A stretch of DNA of 64,000 nucleotides from Bradyrhizobium sp. AZCC 2176 (lineage in GTDB: Bacteria > Pseudomonadota > Alphaproteobacteria > Rhizobiales > Xanthobacteraceae), in contig NZ_JAZHRX010000001.1 of assembly GCF_036924645.1 (NCBI RefSeq), positions 4,305,501 through 4,369,500 on the forward strand, read 5' to 3'. This document shows positions 53,101-60,384 of this stretch, piece by piece (within the stretch, counting starts at the first letter, position 1; every line of letters begins with the position of its first letter). The notes under the pieces are model-generated. The model was given only the letters and a program-made list of their open reading frames with translations, was not told where the DNA came from and made no database searches. Both the position numbers and the translations under genes were made by a program.

Positions 53101-56100
53101 AACGTCACCGGTGTGGGTACGGTCAATCTGCTCGATCGCTCTGCCCTCGAGTTCGGTCTTTCGGTTGCGGCCACGCAGACGGTCAATTTGACCGGTAAGG
53201 GGCTTTTGACGTTCGACAACCCTGCGTCGGCCGGCTCAAATCTGCCGATCAATTTCATGTCCAGTACCAACGGCAATGTCGGCTCGGTCATCACACTGCA
53301 GGGAGCCGGCATCACGGCCGCGAATGTCAGTGGAGCGACGCTGACCGTCACCGGCGCGCAAAGTTATTCCTTCCAGGTGACCGGATCGGGGCTATCCGGA
53401 AATACGTTCAACGTTCTTTCTCCGAACCGTATCGTTCTGGTGCCGACGACAGGGGCAGGCTCGACGATTATCTCGAACGTGAACACGCCGTCGGTCGCTC
53501 CGCCAGCCGCACCAGTCAACTCCTATAGTGTCTACATTCTCGACAACGACCACATTACGGGCAGTGGGACCGGCTTCCTCGTCTCAACCGGCGACACTGT
53601 CGCCACCAATACCTATGCGGTCGTGGTCAATGCGAGTTCGGACATCTCGGTGACGGGCGCGGGGGCCGGTGTGCGCGTCGCGACGTCCGGCGCCAGCGCA
53701 GCGGTCGTTAACGCCGCGACGGTGTCTGCCGGTAACGCCGGCATCAGCATCGACACCGGCCTTAGCGGCAACGGCTCTGCCGACGTCGTTGACTATGGCA
53801 ATGTCAGCGGCGGCCAGACGGCCATTACAGCCAACACCTTCAACGGCAATGTCAACATTGTCGCCGGGCCCGGCGTTACGCTGACCGGTACAAATTCGTA
53901 CGGAATTTTCGGTAGAGCCAATGGCAGCGGCGGCGTCAGCATCACGACGTCGGGCGGCACGATCAGCGGTGGCATCACCGGCATCCTTGCGCTCGCGTTG
54001 CAAGCCTCGCCCAGTGGCGCGGATGTTCTGGTCTACAACTCATCCAATATCACGAGCGGTACCAATGGCGCCGCCGCCAACGTTGCCAATTCCGGGACGG
54101 GTGGCATCCGCGCGGGCATCCTCAACAACAATACGTCGACGCCGAACGCCGTTATCACTGGCGACGTCACGATTGAAAGCCGCGGCAGCATCACCGCGCA
54201 GTACGGCGCTGGCCTTTATGCCTTCAATTATGGTTCCGGAAATACCTCGGTGACACTGGCACCAGGTTGGTCAATCACGGCGACCGCCGCAGGAACGACC
54301 CCCATCAGCCAGGGTCTCACACAGTATGGCATTTTTGCTTTCAACTATGGCGCGGGCAGCACGCTGGTGAATGCCGGTTGGGGCACCACGATCACCTCGG
54401 GCGGCACCGGCATCAACGCCGGCAACCAGGCCACCGCGATCGCCTCCGGCAGCGGCAGCACGGTCTCCGTCTACAGCCAAGGCTTCATCTCATCTGGCGG
54501 CAGTCTCAACAATTCGGGCAGTGCGCCTTCCGCAATCCAGGCCGGCTACAACCCAGGTAATGCTGGCTTGTTCAACGCCAACGTGTTCGGCGACGTGATC
54601 GTCAATTTGGCGAGCGATGGCAACCCCTTAGGTAATCCCAACCCGACCATCCTCGCGGCCAGGGGGGCGGGTATCAACGCGTACAATTATGGCGTCGGCA
54701 ATGTCACGGTTAGTGTCGGTAGCGGTGTTTCGATTCAGACGCTCGCAGCAGCGACCGCGTCAGCGGGTAACGCACCCTATGGCATTGCCACAGCGAACCA
54801 TGGTCCGGGCAGCATAACCGTCACCACGTCAGGGGGGAGTTCTATCAATTCCGCCAGCGTGGGCATCAACTCGGTCAATGACTCGAACGCGATACTTGCC
54901 GCGGCCAACGCCGTAATCGCGGTAACGACGGCCGGCACGATCCATTCGGGTTCGCTGAACACCAACGGCGGTAGCCTCCCGTCGGGCATCGCCGCCGGCT
55001 TCCTCGGGGGCTCCAGTGCGGCCGCAAACCTGAATGTCAATGGTGCCGTCTTCATCAACAACGCAGCCGACATCACGGCCGATGCCGGCTTCGGCATCCA
55101 GGCCTATCACTACGGCAACGGCAACATCACGGTGAACGATGCCATCGGTGCCGATGTGACGGCGGCCTCCCATGGAATCTATGCCCACGCCGAAGGCGCG
55201 GGAACGGGTGATATCGCCGTCAACGTCTACGCCAATGTGAACATCGTTGCGGGTACGGCTTCCAGCACGGCTTACGGCATCCTAGCCTTCAGCACCAATG
55301 CGGGCAGCATATCGATCATTACGACGGCGGGAGGTACGATCGATTCGCATCTGGGGGGCGCAGGCATCAACGCCGTCAACCAGGCTACGAGCATTGCGGC
55401 GTCCGTCAATAGCTCGGTGGTTGTGACGAATGCTGCCGCTATCCATTCTGGCTCTGGCCTGACCGGGTTCGGCAATCGCCCGGCCGGAATTCTCGCTGGC
55501 TATCTCGGCGGAACAACAAACCCGTCACCCGACAATCTCGCAAACTACAACGTCAACGGCGAAGTCGTTGTCAACAACTTCGCCAACATCATTGCGGATT
55601 CGGGCGATGGCATCCGCGCCTACAACTTCGGCGTTGGCAACGTTACGGTCAACAATTTCGGAGGAACCATCACAGCACTGGGAGGTGCCAGTCCGCCGAA
55701 CGGTAGTGGCATCGGTATCCTCGCGCAGACCTTCGGACCCAGCAGCGTTCACGTGACGACCTCGGCCAGCACTAGCATTACGTCCGGCAGCTCGGGCATT
55801 GCTGCTGTGAACAAGGCGATTTCTGCCGATCCGTCAAATCCTGCTGTGGTCGTGCCTGCGACATCCGAAATCTCTGTGAGAGCCTCCGGCACGATTCATT
55901 CCGGCACCATCCCGACCGCTACGGTCGCCGGCGATCCGGCGGCTGGCATCCTGGCCGGCTACAACCCGAACAATCAGAGCGTGCCCAACAATGGCGTCCA
56001 TGGTGACGTGTTCGTCGACAGCCACGCCACAATCCTGGCACCGGCCGGGACCGACGGCATTCGCGCCGTCAACTACGGCGATGGCGACATCACGATAGTC

Positions 56101-57471
56101 GTCGAGTCCGACTCGGCTGTGATGGGCGGACGCTATGGTGTCGCCGCGCTTGGTTACAATGGTGGCAACGTCAGTATAACGAATTACGGATTGATCACGG
56201 CTTCGACTTACGCGGTCAATGCGACGACGACGCTAAGCGGAACAGCCGTTATAGACAATTTCGGACATCTGATCGGCAACGCGACCGGCTACAACGTAAC
56301 CTTCACCAACGAGCTTAGTGGTGGCTGGTCCTTGAATGGATTAAGCGTGTTCTCCGGGACCAGCACGCTGGTGAATTCCGGCCTGATCGACAGCAATGGT
56401 GTGTCCGCAATTTCCGGGCTCTCGAGTATCACGAATACAGGTACGATCGAGGTGCAGTCGGGCAGCCTCACCCTCGGGACGCCGATGACAGGCGCCGGTA
56501 CGGTCGTGATCTATGGCGCAACGATGGAGTTTGGTGGCGCGTCCGATGCGAATGTTCAGTTCTCGTCGGCAGCGATTGGTACGCTCGTTCTCGACGACGT
56601 CTCGCACTTCACCGGAACAGTCACCGGCTTCAGCTTCGGCGATACGATCTACCTGGCGGACATTGCGCCGGCCAACGTCAGCATTACTAACTCCGGCTCT
56701 CTCTATGTCAGCTACGGGACAGGCTCCTTTAGCCTGATTGGCAACTACGAGCCTGCGAGCTTCTCGATCGTTTCGGACGGCGGCACTGGTACTAACATCA
56801 CTTGGAACCAGCAGACGCCCGCTATCATCACCGATAACTTGACCATTGTTTTTAATCCCGACCTGACGACAACGGTGTTAGGTGTGCAGGTCACGGATTC
56901 CGATGCTGCCGCTTCCTTGGACCTTATTGCATCAACCGGAGCTGCAGCATCAGGAACCAGCATAACGCCGTCGTTGAGCTCCGGCTCGTTGGTGGACATC
57001 AACAACGTCCTTGCGTCGGGCGTGACGTATCATCCTGGAAGCACTCCGCCTGCGACCGACAAGGTGATGCTCACCGTAATGGACAGCTTTGGTGCAACCG
57101 ACACCGTGAATTTTGTCTTCAACCAGGCCGGCTCGGGCCCGAACATCACACTGCAGGGCACCTCCGGCAAGGACATTATTTTTGCGACCAGCAGCCAGGA
57201 TGTGCTGACCGGTGGTGCCGGAGAGGATCAGTTCCATTTCGCGCCGACTTCTTCTGGGCCGACGGTGCAGCACACGATAACCGACTTTGAAGCTGGATTT
57301 GACAATCTTGACGTGCGCCTATTCAGCGGCTTTTCAGCAGCGTCAGTTCCAGGGGCAATACAGCAGCAGGGTAGCGATACGCTGATCACCCTTGACGCTC
57401 ATGATACGTTGCTCCTGAAGAACGTGTTAGCCGCCAGCGTGCATGCCAGCGATTTCGTCTTGCACGCTTAA
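44185..57471 (+). CDS. Giant FecR / Ig-like / beta-helix / RTX surface protein
   Basis: 4,428 residues from a GTG with GGGTGG upstream. Residues 1-108 have no family recognised. Residues about 109-250 are FecR-like (HIAKMTGSASIVRNG, VGDAVYQSDLLQTGSSSTIG, ATPAAVIGIRGTA). Residues about 412-2062 are Ig-like repeats, mostly near-identical at DNA level. Residues about 2150-4170 are a beta-helix-like region rich in GNGNITV, TSGGTGI and PAGILAGY motifs. The C-terminus has an Ig/cadherin-like segment, then an RTX-like block (LTGGAGEDQFHF, ITDFEAGFDNLDV). This fits a type I-secreted adhesin or biofilm-matrix protein of the BapA/LapA kind. There is no PEP signal and no secretion genes beside it, so its transporter must lie elsewhere. 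The frame is uninterrupted despite the repeats, which argues it is expressed. Confidence 0.85.
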   Translation: MNYAGTFGASRADQSSIDYLNTGPSTHEGNVGTFTVSDAHLLFSGNYERAGRDLIISDQMHHLVVPNYFQGDKRLSLVSPDGAPLDSTIVDALTGHTQYAQAGGNPAGKVVGHIAKMTGSASIVRNGVTIDVQVGDAVYQSDLLQTGSSSTIGLVLIDGTAFNLSANARLMLNDLTFDATSTSNSSFITLVEGAANFVAGQVAKTGDMKVATPAAVIGIRGTAVKLDISSTDGKVDVSVIDQQDGQVHAVEVFRCVPTGVRDPQTGATCSTGALIGTVTSNGPSMSLTPTTNDVIVQQNNKTPAQIAQESAAYQAAIDTYNVQKQINPNLPQHTENTGGNNANPQQTKYAGVGSTPSAPLSTEPYVQLAGLTTQSESEDTVPSTGLVATSSSSPAVGTTSIIATSTATDSPLPLLQNTLAPTVTASLTVITGTSSSDYITSNSELNGTGLPNTEVHFTIDGSPIASSVVADAQGTWSFKPSGLADGAHTIVASQTDAFGNTGAASLSFTLDTTAPSGGTPSLVAGSDTGSFDTDNITAATAPTFTVVLNPSVVAGDTVQLLLGGSPLAHPVTHVITASDVMAGSVSLTVTSGDLGADGTKQVTAQFSDAAGNSSMGSAQNFTLDTAAPAAPSIASVTDDVSPVTGTLSSGGSTNDTDLTVKVSLSGTNAVAGDSVQLYNGAGTGGQLGASYTLTASDISNGFADVQTGALSSGTTYTITARVTDQAGNQSTASGSFVITETGTAPNAPSIASVTDDVAPVTGTLSSGGSTNDTDLTVKVSLSGTNAVAGDSIQLYNGTGTGGQLGASYTLTASDISNGFADVQTGALSSGTTYTITARVTDQAGNQSTASGSFVISEDTTAPAAPSTPDLAAASDSGSSNTDNITNVTTPTFTGTAEAGATVTLFDGASQIGSATADGSGSYSITSSALSQGPHSITAKATDAAGNTSVASAALSMTIDIPAPAAPSIASVTDDVSPVTGTLSSGGSTNDTDLTVKVSLSGTNAVAGDSIQLYNGAGTGGQLGASYTLTASDISNGFADVQTGALSSGTTYTITARVTDQAGNQSTASGSFVISEDTTAPAAPSTPDLAAASDSGSSNTDNITNVTTPTFTGTAEAGATVTLFDGASQIGSATADGSGSYSITSSALSQGPHSITAKATDAAGNTSVASAALSMTIDIPAPAAPSIASVTDDVSPVTGTLSSGGSTNDTDLTVKVSLSGTNAVAGDSVQLYNGAGTGGQLGASYTLTASDISNGFADVQTGALSSGATYTITARVTDQAGNQSTASGSFVITETGTAPNAPSIASVTDDVSPVTGTLSSGGSTNDTDLTVKVSLSGTNAVAGDSVQLYNGAGTGGQLGASYTLTASDISNGFADVQTGALSSGATYTITARVTDQAGNQSTASGSFVISEDTTAPAAPSTPDLAAASDSGSSNTDNITNVTTPTFTGTAEAGATVTLFDGASQIGSATADGSGSYSITSSALSQGPHSITAKATDAAGNTSVASAALSMTIDIPAPAAPSIASVTDDVSPVTGTLSSGGSTNDTDLTVKVSLSGTNAVAGDSVQLYNGTGTGGQLGASYTLTASDISNGFADVQTGALSSGTTYTITARVTDQAGNQSTASGSFVITETGTAPNAPSIASVTDDVSPVTGTLSSGGSTNDTDLTVKVSLSGTNAVAGDSIQLYNGAGTGGQLGASYTLTASDISNGFADVQTGALSSGTTYTITARVTDQAGNQSTASGSFVIGEDTAAPSAPVIGTVTDDVSPVTGTVADNGVSNDTTLTITGAAEAGSTVTIYDTDGTTVLGSGVASGGSYSITTSALSQGSHTLTARATDAAGNQGVASSAFHVTIDTAAPSAPVIGTVTDDVAPVTGTVADNGVSNDTTLTITGAAEAGSTVTIYDTDGTTVLGSGVASGGSYSITTSALSQGSHTLTARATDAAGNQGVASSAFHVTLDTAAPSAPVIGTVTDDVSPVTGTVADNGVSNDTTLTITGAAEAGSTVTIYDTDGTTVLGSGVASGGSYSITTSALSQGSHTLTARATDAAGNQGVASSAFHVTIDTAAPNAAVAITTVSGSSSPTSTAITILGTNGILATGEKVQISADGVTWADVIRVGLTGWSFIDTTTRSANVTYFTRVLDSAGNIGATATQAILVAGNGATVTASGFSPTIAQFTGTGGTLQIGAAGSTATINAISVASGGSVTIGGSGNVTTTVGDAINLYATGAAQASPANLVVNPDGTITGAGTGIAVTQNAAGSITVTTTGPVTGLAGRGVFAQQTATGTGAILINGSGNVTGTGAAFSGIVAQNLNSSNNANVTVSQAGNITGGYDGIRAQTNGNGNIIVNTGNGAQISGLTLYGIEAQSRGTGNIQISTAAGTVITSGGAGIIAYNEATSLPKNAGVITSSISVNANGIINSGTALTGLGSRPAGILAGYKGSPTTNTVNPNVFGNVVIDNFATINAAGGDGIRGYNFGGGNVTITNNGATIVARDVYGINGSTNGVGNVSITTTAGSSITSGSHGILAINSATSVAAAAGSTVSVTTSGTINSGVHLSTGGAQPAGISAGYFGSNGASNPNINGAVSVDNAANISTGAGYGIIAFHVGYGNITIVDRTGTSVSGALYGILATSAVVGTATPSNMTINVEDNATVTASSLYGVAGISAGNPSGGNISISTGSGVVVRSGGTGVNANIPAGSTTAASQITITTQQGTISSGYNFFTSGGTPSGISAGYSTNGVLNTAVHGNVVLDNSATITAVSGPGINLYNNGLGNISATLQATSLVSSAQAGVNAFSAGGGNITVDNRGTIIAGGIGINVGNGASNPSSANGQISVINSGTVSAPGAPFMPVVTIGNGNSSQTAMVSNSFPHSIASSLFPRTTNNVAISFFAGNGSVTNSGSITGNVSFAGNGSFTNASGALWSLNGSNFFGNGTSVINNAGFINMSGVASLSAISAIALMNTSNIFVLENSSAQIFGNVTGVGTVNLLDRSALEFGLSVAATQTVNLTGKGLLTFDNPASAGSNLPINFMSSTNGNVGSVITLQGAGITAANVSGATLTVTGAQSYSFQVTGSGLSGNTFNVLSPNRIVLVPTTGAGSTIISNVNTPSVAPPAAPVNSYSVYILDNDHITGSGTGFLVSTGDTVATNTYAVVVNASSDISVTGAGAGVRVATSGASAAVVNAATVSAGNAGISIDTGLSGNGSADVVDYGNVSGGQTAITANTFNGNVNIVAGPGVTLTGTNSYGIFGRANGSGGVSITTSGGTISGGITGILALALQASPSGADVLVYNSSNITSGTNGAAANVANSGTGGIRAGILNNNTSTPNAVITGDVTIESRGSITAQYGAGLYAFNYGSGNTSVTLAPGWSITATAAGTTPISQGLTQYGIFAFNYGAGSTLVNAGWGTTITSGGTGINAGNQATAIASGSGSTVSVYSQGFISSGGSLNNSGSAPSAIQAGYNPGNAGLFNANVFGDVIVNLASDGNPLGNPNPTILAARGAGINAYNYGVGNVTVSVGSGVSIQTLAAATASAGNAPYGIATANHGPGSITVTTSGGSSINSASVGINSVNDSNAILAAANAVIAVTTAGTIHSGSLNTNGGSLPSGIAAGFLGGSSAAANLNVNGAVFINNAADITADAGFGIQAYHYGNGNITVNDAIGADVTAASHGIYAHAEGAGTGDIAVNVYANVNIVAGTASSTAYGILAFSTNAGSISIITTAGGTIDSHLGGAGINAVNQATSIAASVNSSVVVTNAAAIHSGSGLTGFGNRPAGILAGYLGGTTNPSPDNLANYNVNGEVVVNNFANIIADSGDGIRAYNFGVGNVTVNNFGGTITALGGASPPNGSGIGILAQTFGPSSVHVTTSASTSITSGSSGIAAVNKAISADPSNPAVVVPATSEISVRASGTIHSGTIPTATVAGDPAAGILAGYNPNNQSVPNNGVHGDVFVDSHATILAPAGTDGIRAVNYGDGDITIVVESDSAVMGGRYGVAALGYNGGNVSITNYGLITASTYAVNATTTLSGTAVIDNFGHLIGNATGYNVTFTNELSGGWSLNGLSVFSGTSTLVNSGLIDSNGVSAISGLSSITNTGTIEVQSGSLTLGTPMTGAGTVVIYGATMEFGGASDANVQFSSAAIGTLVLDDVSHFTGTVTGFSFGDTIYLADIAPANVSITNSGSLYVSYGTGSFSLIGNYEPASFSIVSDGGTGTNITWNQQTPAIITDNLTIVFNPDLTTTVLGVQVTDSDAAASLDLIASTGAAASGTSITPSLSSGSLVDINNVLASGVTYHPGSTPPATDKVMLTVMDSFGATDTVNFVFNQAGSGPNITLQGTSGKDIIFATSSQDVLTGGAGEDQFHFAPTSSGPTVQHTITDFEAGFDNLDVRLFSGFSAASVPGAIQQQGSDTLITLDAHDTLLLKNVLAASVHASDFVLHA
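46066..49420 (+). repeat. Near-identical Ig-like DNA repeats, units A (351 bp) and B (303 bp)
   Basis: Seven copies of unit A begin at 46080, 46431, 47085, 47739, 48090, 48744 and 49095 (anchored on the first base of gattgcatcg). Spacings are 351, 654, 654, 351, 654 and 351 bp. Three copies of unit B fill the 654-bp intervals. The order is A, A-B, A-B, A, A-B, A, A. Copies differ at only a handful of positions. Unit A starts with the PSIASVTDDV block and unit B with STPDLAAASDSG. Confidence 0.9.
49421..50370 (+). repeat. Three near-identical Ig-like DNA repeats, unit C (312 bp)
   Basis: Copies start at 49441, 49753 and 50065 (anchored on cccgtgatcgg), exactly 312 bp apart. Each encodes PVIGTVTDDV, TVADNGVSNDTTLTITG and ATDAAGNQGVASSAFHV. 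The second copy has DDVAP where the others have DDVSP, so even these differ by only a few bases. Confidence 0.9.
51290..56100 (+). repeat. Eight diverged beta-helix-like super-repeats
   Basis: A degenerate motif (GTI-x-SG, then PAGI-x-AGY-x-G, then a block like V-x-V-x-N-x-A-x-I, then GGI-x-AYN-G-x-GN-V-T-V) recurs eight times. Anchors are near 51460 (PAGILAGYKG), 51850 (PAGISAGYFG), 52346 (PSGISAGYST), 54100 (TGGIRAGILN), 54523 (PSAIQAGYNP), 54972 (PSGIAAGFLG), 55484 (PAGILAGYLG) and 55935 (AAGILAGYNP). The large gap between 52346 and 54100 holds other beta-helix sequence. Confidence 0.7.
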
Positions 57472-58059
57472 TGACACGATTAGGACCTAATCCGGATGTG
57501 ACAGCGGAGGAAGCCTAAAGCTCGGACGGGAGGTAACGACTATTTCAAGCTGCACTACCCAGGTGCGCTGCTCCATCCGGGTGCTCCGGTCGCGTGCGTT
57601 ATGGTCCACAGGTTGCATGTCGATTCGACTGGCTCAGCGGCGTTTCTCCACCATTCGCTTTCCTTGCCGGCGCGGTGAACGCGCCGTGATGTGGGCGGCA
57701 AAGCGGGACCGAAGGTTCGTCTCGATGCAGGAGCGGGTCTCGTCGTTCGCCGGCCGACTCGCCCAGTTTGGTTGCTTGAGATCCCGATCGTCGGCCAGTG
57801 GTTGACGAGCTAGGCGGCGAAAGGCCTCGCTGACGTTGACTCCATCTGTTTGGGGTCATGGAGCGTCCAGGCGTCCGGTGAGGTGGTTGATTCGGGATAG
57901 AAAATTGTTTGGCTGATGCCTAAATCAGCGCTGTAAGTTACCGATTACCGATTGCGCCGCGTGACGCGACGAACGAGTAAAAAGTCGACGCCGTAAGATG
58001 TTGTCTTATCGAGTCTTCGCAGCATTGGCTAACATGAGAGATGTACTGGCAGAAGGGGG
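57472..58059. other. Intergenic region without recognised gene
   Basis: About 590 bp between the giant gene and the convergent sensor kinase. Frames on both strands have no protein-like composition beyond GC bias and no ribosome-binding site. The 100 bp after the giant gene show no strong T-tailed hairpin. Confidence 0.45.
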
Positions 58060-59652
58060 CTAAGCAGCCGGAAACTGCAACTCGAACGTGACGCCTTCGT
58101 TCGACGGCAACAGCCGGATCGATCCGCCGTGGCTGGTCATCACAGCCCGGACGATCGAAAGTCCCATTCCGGTGCCGCCGGTGTCGCGGCGCGTCGTGAA
58201 GAACGCATCGAAAATCTTTTCCCGGTTTGCTTCGGATATCGGCTCGCCGTCATTGCTGACGGTCATCTTGACGAAAGCCTCTTCGGCGACGGCTTCGAGC
58301 CGGACGCTCTTTGCGTTGTGGCGGATGGCATTGTCGGTCAGGTGCGACAGCACGATCAGGGCCTTTTCGCTGGACATGCCGATCGAGCGGTCGAGGCATC
58401 CGGTTGCGTCGATCGTACGTGTCGGAAAGCGGCTCTTCAATCCGCCGATCACCTGCGACAGTTCGGTGTGTTCGTTCTGCGGCGCGGTTTCGGCGCGGGC
58501 CAGTTCGCGCAACCGCTGAGTCATGGCCTCCAGGCGCCCGGTGTCGCCCAGAATGTTCGATATGAAATTCTTCTGTTCCATCCGGGTAAGATTGTCGGAT
58601 TGGCTTTGCAGTGAATCCAGCAGCAATTCAGCGGCGCCCTTGATCGATGTCAGCGGCGACTTCAATTCATGGGTGAGGTGCGCCGAAAAGGTCGCGATGT
58701 AGTCCGACCGTCGCGCCAGTTGCTCGGCCATGTCGAGGAAGCTGTGCGACAATTGGGCGAACTCGCGCGTGCCGTAGTGGGCGAGGGGTTGAAATGCGTC
58801 GCGATCGCCACGACTGATGCGCGCGGCGCGATCAACCAGCTCGCGCATCGGACGGGTGATGGTTCGGGAGAAGATCAGGCCGATCAGAACGGTCGCCAGA
58901 ATGACCGTAAGTCCTGCCAGAATGAACTTGCGGCGCTCCTGGTAGAAATGATCGAAGATATTGCTCGGCGTTCTCGACGTATAGATGACACCCGCCACGT
59001 GGTTGTTGACGACCACAGGCATCGCCGAAAACACGTGCACGCCGACGCCGCGGCTGATCGAGTAGATCGGCGGCGGCGGCTTGTCGGGTTTGCGAATTCG
59101 CAAGGCCGCTCGATACTGTCCCTGCATCGCCGCAGCCACTTCTTCGATATGAGCGAGCGATTGGCCGACCTCGTCGCGGCCGGCGATCACGACGCCGCGA
59201 GGATCGAGGATCCGGAATCCGGCCAGTGTGACCTTCTGTGTTTCCAGAACGATCGGCATCAGCCGCGCGCCGATCTCTATATACGCCGTCGCCGCAGGCG
59301 TGCTCGCCGGAAGCGCATTGGGCCGTCGCCGCAGCAGGTCGGCGCCGGCAGCGAGGTCGAGCCCCGGGCGGATCGGCGTTAGCTGGTCTTCCCGGTCAGG
59401 GCGGGCTTCGGACGAAATTTCTGCGCCGAGCGCGATGCCACCGGCGAGGCGAGCTTCAACTTCGCGCGCATAGACCGCCGCCAGCACGCGGCTCTGAGCG
59501 ATCAGCTCAGCCTGGGTTTGATGGATGAGCTGGTTGTCGTAGAGGCGGAAGAAAAACAGTCCGACCAGAGGCAGCGTCGCCACGGAGGCGAGCACGGCGA
59601 AAATGACCAATCCCAATGACGGCCGCCATTTATCGCGTGCGCGCGGGATCAT
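58060..59652 (-). CDS. Sensor histidine kinase
   Basis: 530 residues from the ATG at 59652, which overlaps the regulator stop as ATGA; an ATG five codons upstream is the alternative. A first membrane helix (LGLVIFAVLASVATLPLVGLF) and a second (ILAGLTVILATVLIGLIF, about 244-262) enclose a periplasmic sensor of about 205 residues with a PAS/CHASE-like core (AGFRILDPRGVVIAGRDEVG). Then come HAMP (RTITRPMRELVDRA), the DHp box AHLTHELKSPLTS with His328, and the catalytic domain with N (LTDNAIRHNA) and G boxes (DTGGTGMGLSIV). It signals to the upstream-encoded regulator. The signal is unknown; the layout resembles CreC-type kinases. Confidence 0.9.
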   Translation of the reverse strand: MIPRARDKWRPSLGLVIFAVLASVATLPLVGLFFFRLYDNQLIHQTQAELIAQSRVLAAVYAREVEARLAGGIALGAEISSEARPDREDQLTPIRPGLDLAAGADLLRRRPNALPASTPAATAYIEIGARLMPIVLETQKVTLAGFRILDPRGVVIAGRDEVGQSLAHIEEVAAAMQGQYRAALRIRKPDKPPPPIYSISRGVGVHVFSAMPVVVNNHVAGVIYTSRTPSNIFDHFYQERRKFILAGLTVILATVLIGLIFSRTITRPMRELVDRAARISRGDRDAFQPLAHYGTREFAQLSHSFLDMAEQLARRSDYIATFSAHLTHELKSPLTSIKGAAELLLDSLQSQSDNLTRMEQKNFISNILGDTGRLEAMTQRLRELARAETAPQNEHTELSQVIGGLKSRFPTRTIDATGCLDRSIGMSSEKALIVLSHLTDNAIRHNAKSVRLEAVAEEAFVKMTVSNDGEPISEANREKIFDAFFTTRRDTGGTGMGLSIVRAVMTSHGGSIRLLPSNEGVTFELQFPAA

Positions 59653-60353
59653 GCCTGCGGCTCGCATCGCCCGAGCTTGAACCCGACCCCGTGAATGGTT
59701 TCGATGACGTTGTCGCAGTTCACGGCGGACAGCTTGGCGCGGATATTGCGGATGTGGCTGTCGATGGTGCGGTCCGACACCTGGATGTTGAGCTGATAGG
59801 CGGCGCTCATGATCTGCTCGCGGCTGAAGACGAGCGTCGGCCGTGTCAGAAATGCCCTGAGAATTCCGAATTCGATGGCCGTCAACCGAAGCGGGGTGCC
59901 GGCAAACTTCGCGAGATGCTGGTCGGGGTCGACGGACAGCCTGCCTTGCGACAGCGCGGCCGCGGACGCCTTCGTATCCTGCCCGCGCGATGCGATGCGG
60001 CGCAGGATGACGTTCACCCTTGCCACCAGTTCGCGCGGGCTGAAGGGCTTGGTGACATAATCGTCACCGCCGATCTCCAGACCCAGCACGCGATCGATCT
60101 CGTCGTCGCGGGCGGAGAGAAAAAGGATCGGAACGTCCGAGGACCTTCTGATTTCGCGGCAGACGTCGAGGCCGTCGAATTCCGGCATGCCGATATCCAG
60201 AATGATCAGATCCGGCCTGTCGCCGGCAAAGCGGGTCAACGCTTCCTTGCCGTCGCGCGCCTCGAAGACGGTCATTCCGGCCTTCTTCAGTGCAACACGG
60301 ATGACCTCGCGTATGTGCAGGTCGTCGTCAACGATGAGAATGCGGTGCGTCAA
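59649..60353 (-). CDS. OmpR/PhoB-family response regulator
   Basis: 234 residues from the TTG at 60353, chosen for GGGAGAG just upstream; an in-frame TTG at 60383 is the other option. The receiver has the acidic pair VDDD, the phospho-accepting Asp in IILDIGMPEFDG and the Lys in TKPFSPRELVA. The C-terminal winged helix is typical (PLRLTAIEFGILRAFL, VSDRTIDSHIRNIRAKL). It is translationally coupled to its kinase. Target genes are unknown; the DUF4173-like gene 31 bp upstream in the same direction may be in the same transcript. Confidence 0.9.
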   Translation of the reverse strand: MTHRILIVDDDLHIREVIRVALKKAGMTVFEARDGKEALTRFAGDRPDLIILDIGMPEFDGLDVCREIRRSSDVPILFLSARDDEIDRVLGLEIGGDDYVTKPFSPRELVARVNVILRRIASRGQDTKASAAALSQGRLSVDPDQHLAKFAGTPLRLTAIEFGILRAFLTRPTLVFSREQIMSAAYQLNIQVSDRTIDSHIRNIRAKLSAVNCDNVIETIHGVGFKLGRCEPQA

Positions 60354-60384
60354 ACGTCTCTCCCGGCACAATCCTGCGGTCAAA

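Noticed and set aside
57563..57859. Short open frames on both strands between the giant gene and the sensor kinase
   Set aside because: Arg/Ser-rich composition, no ribosome-binding site, no family resemblance.
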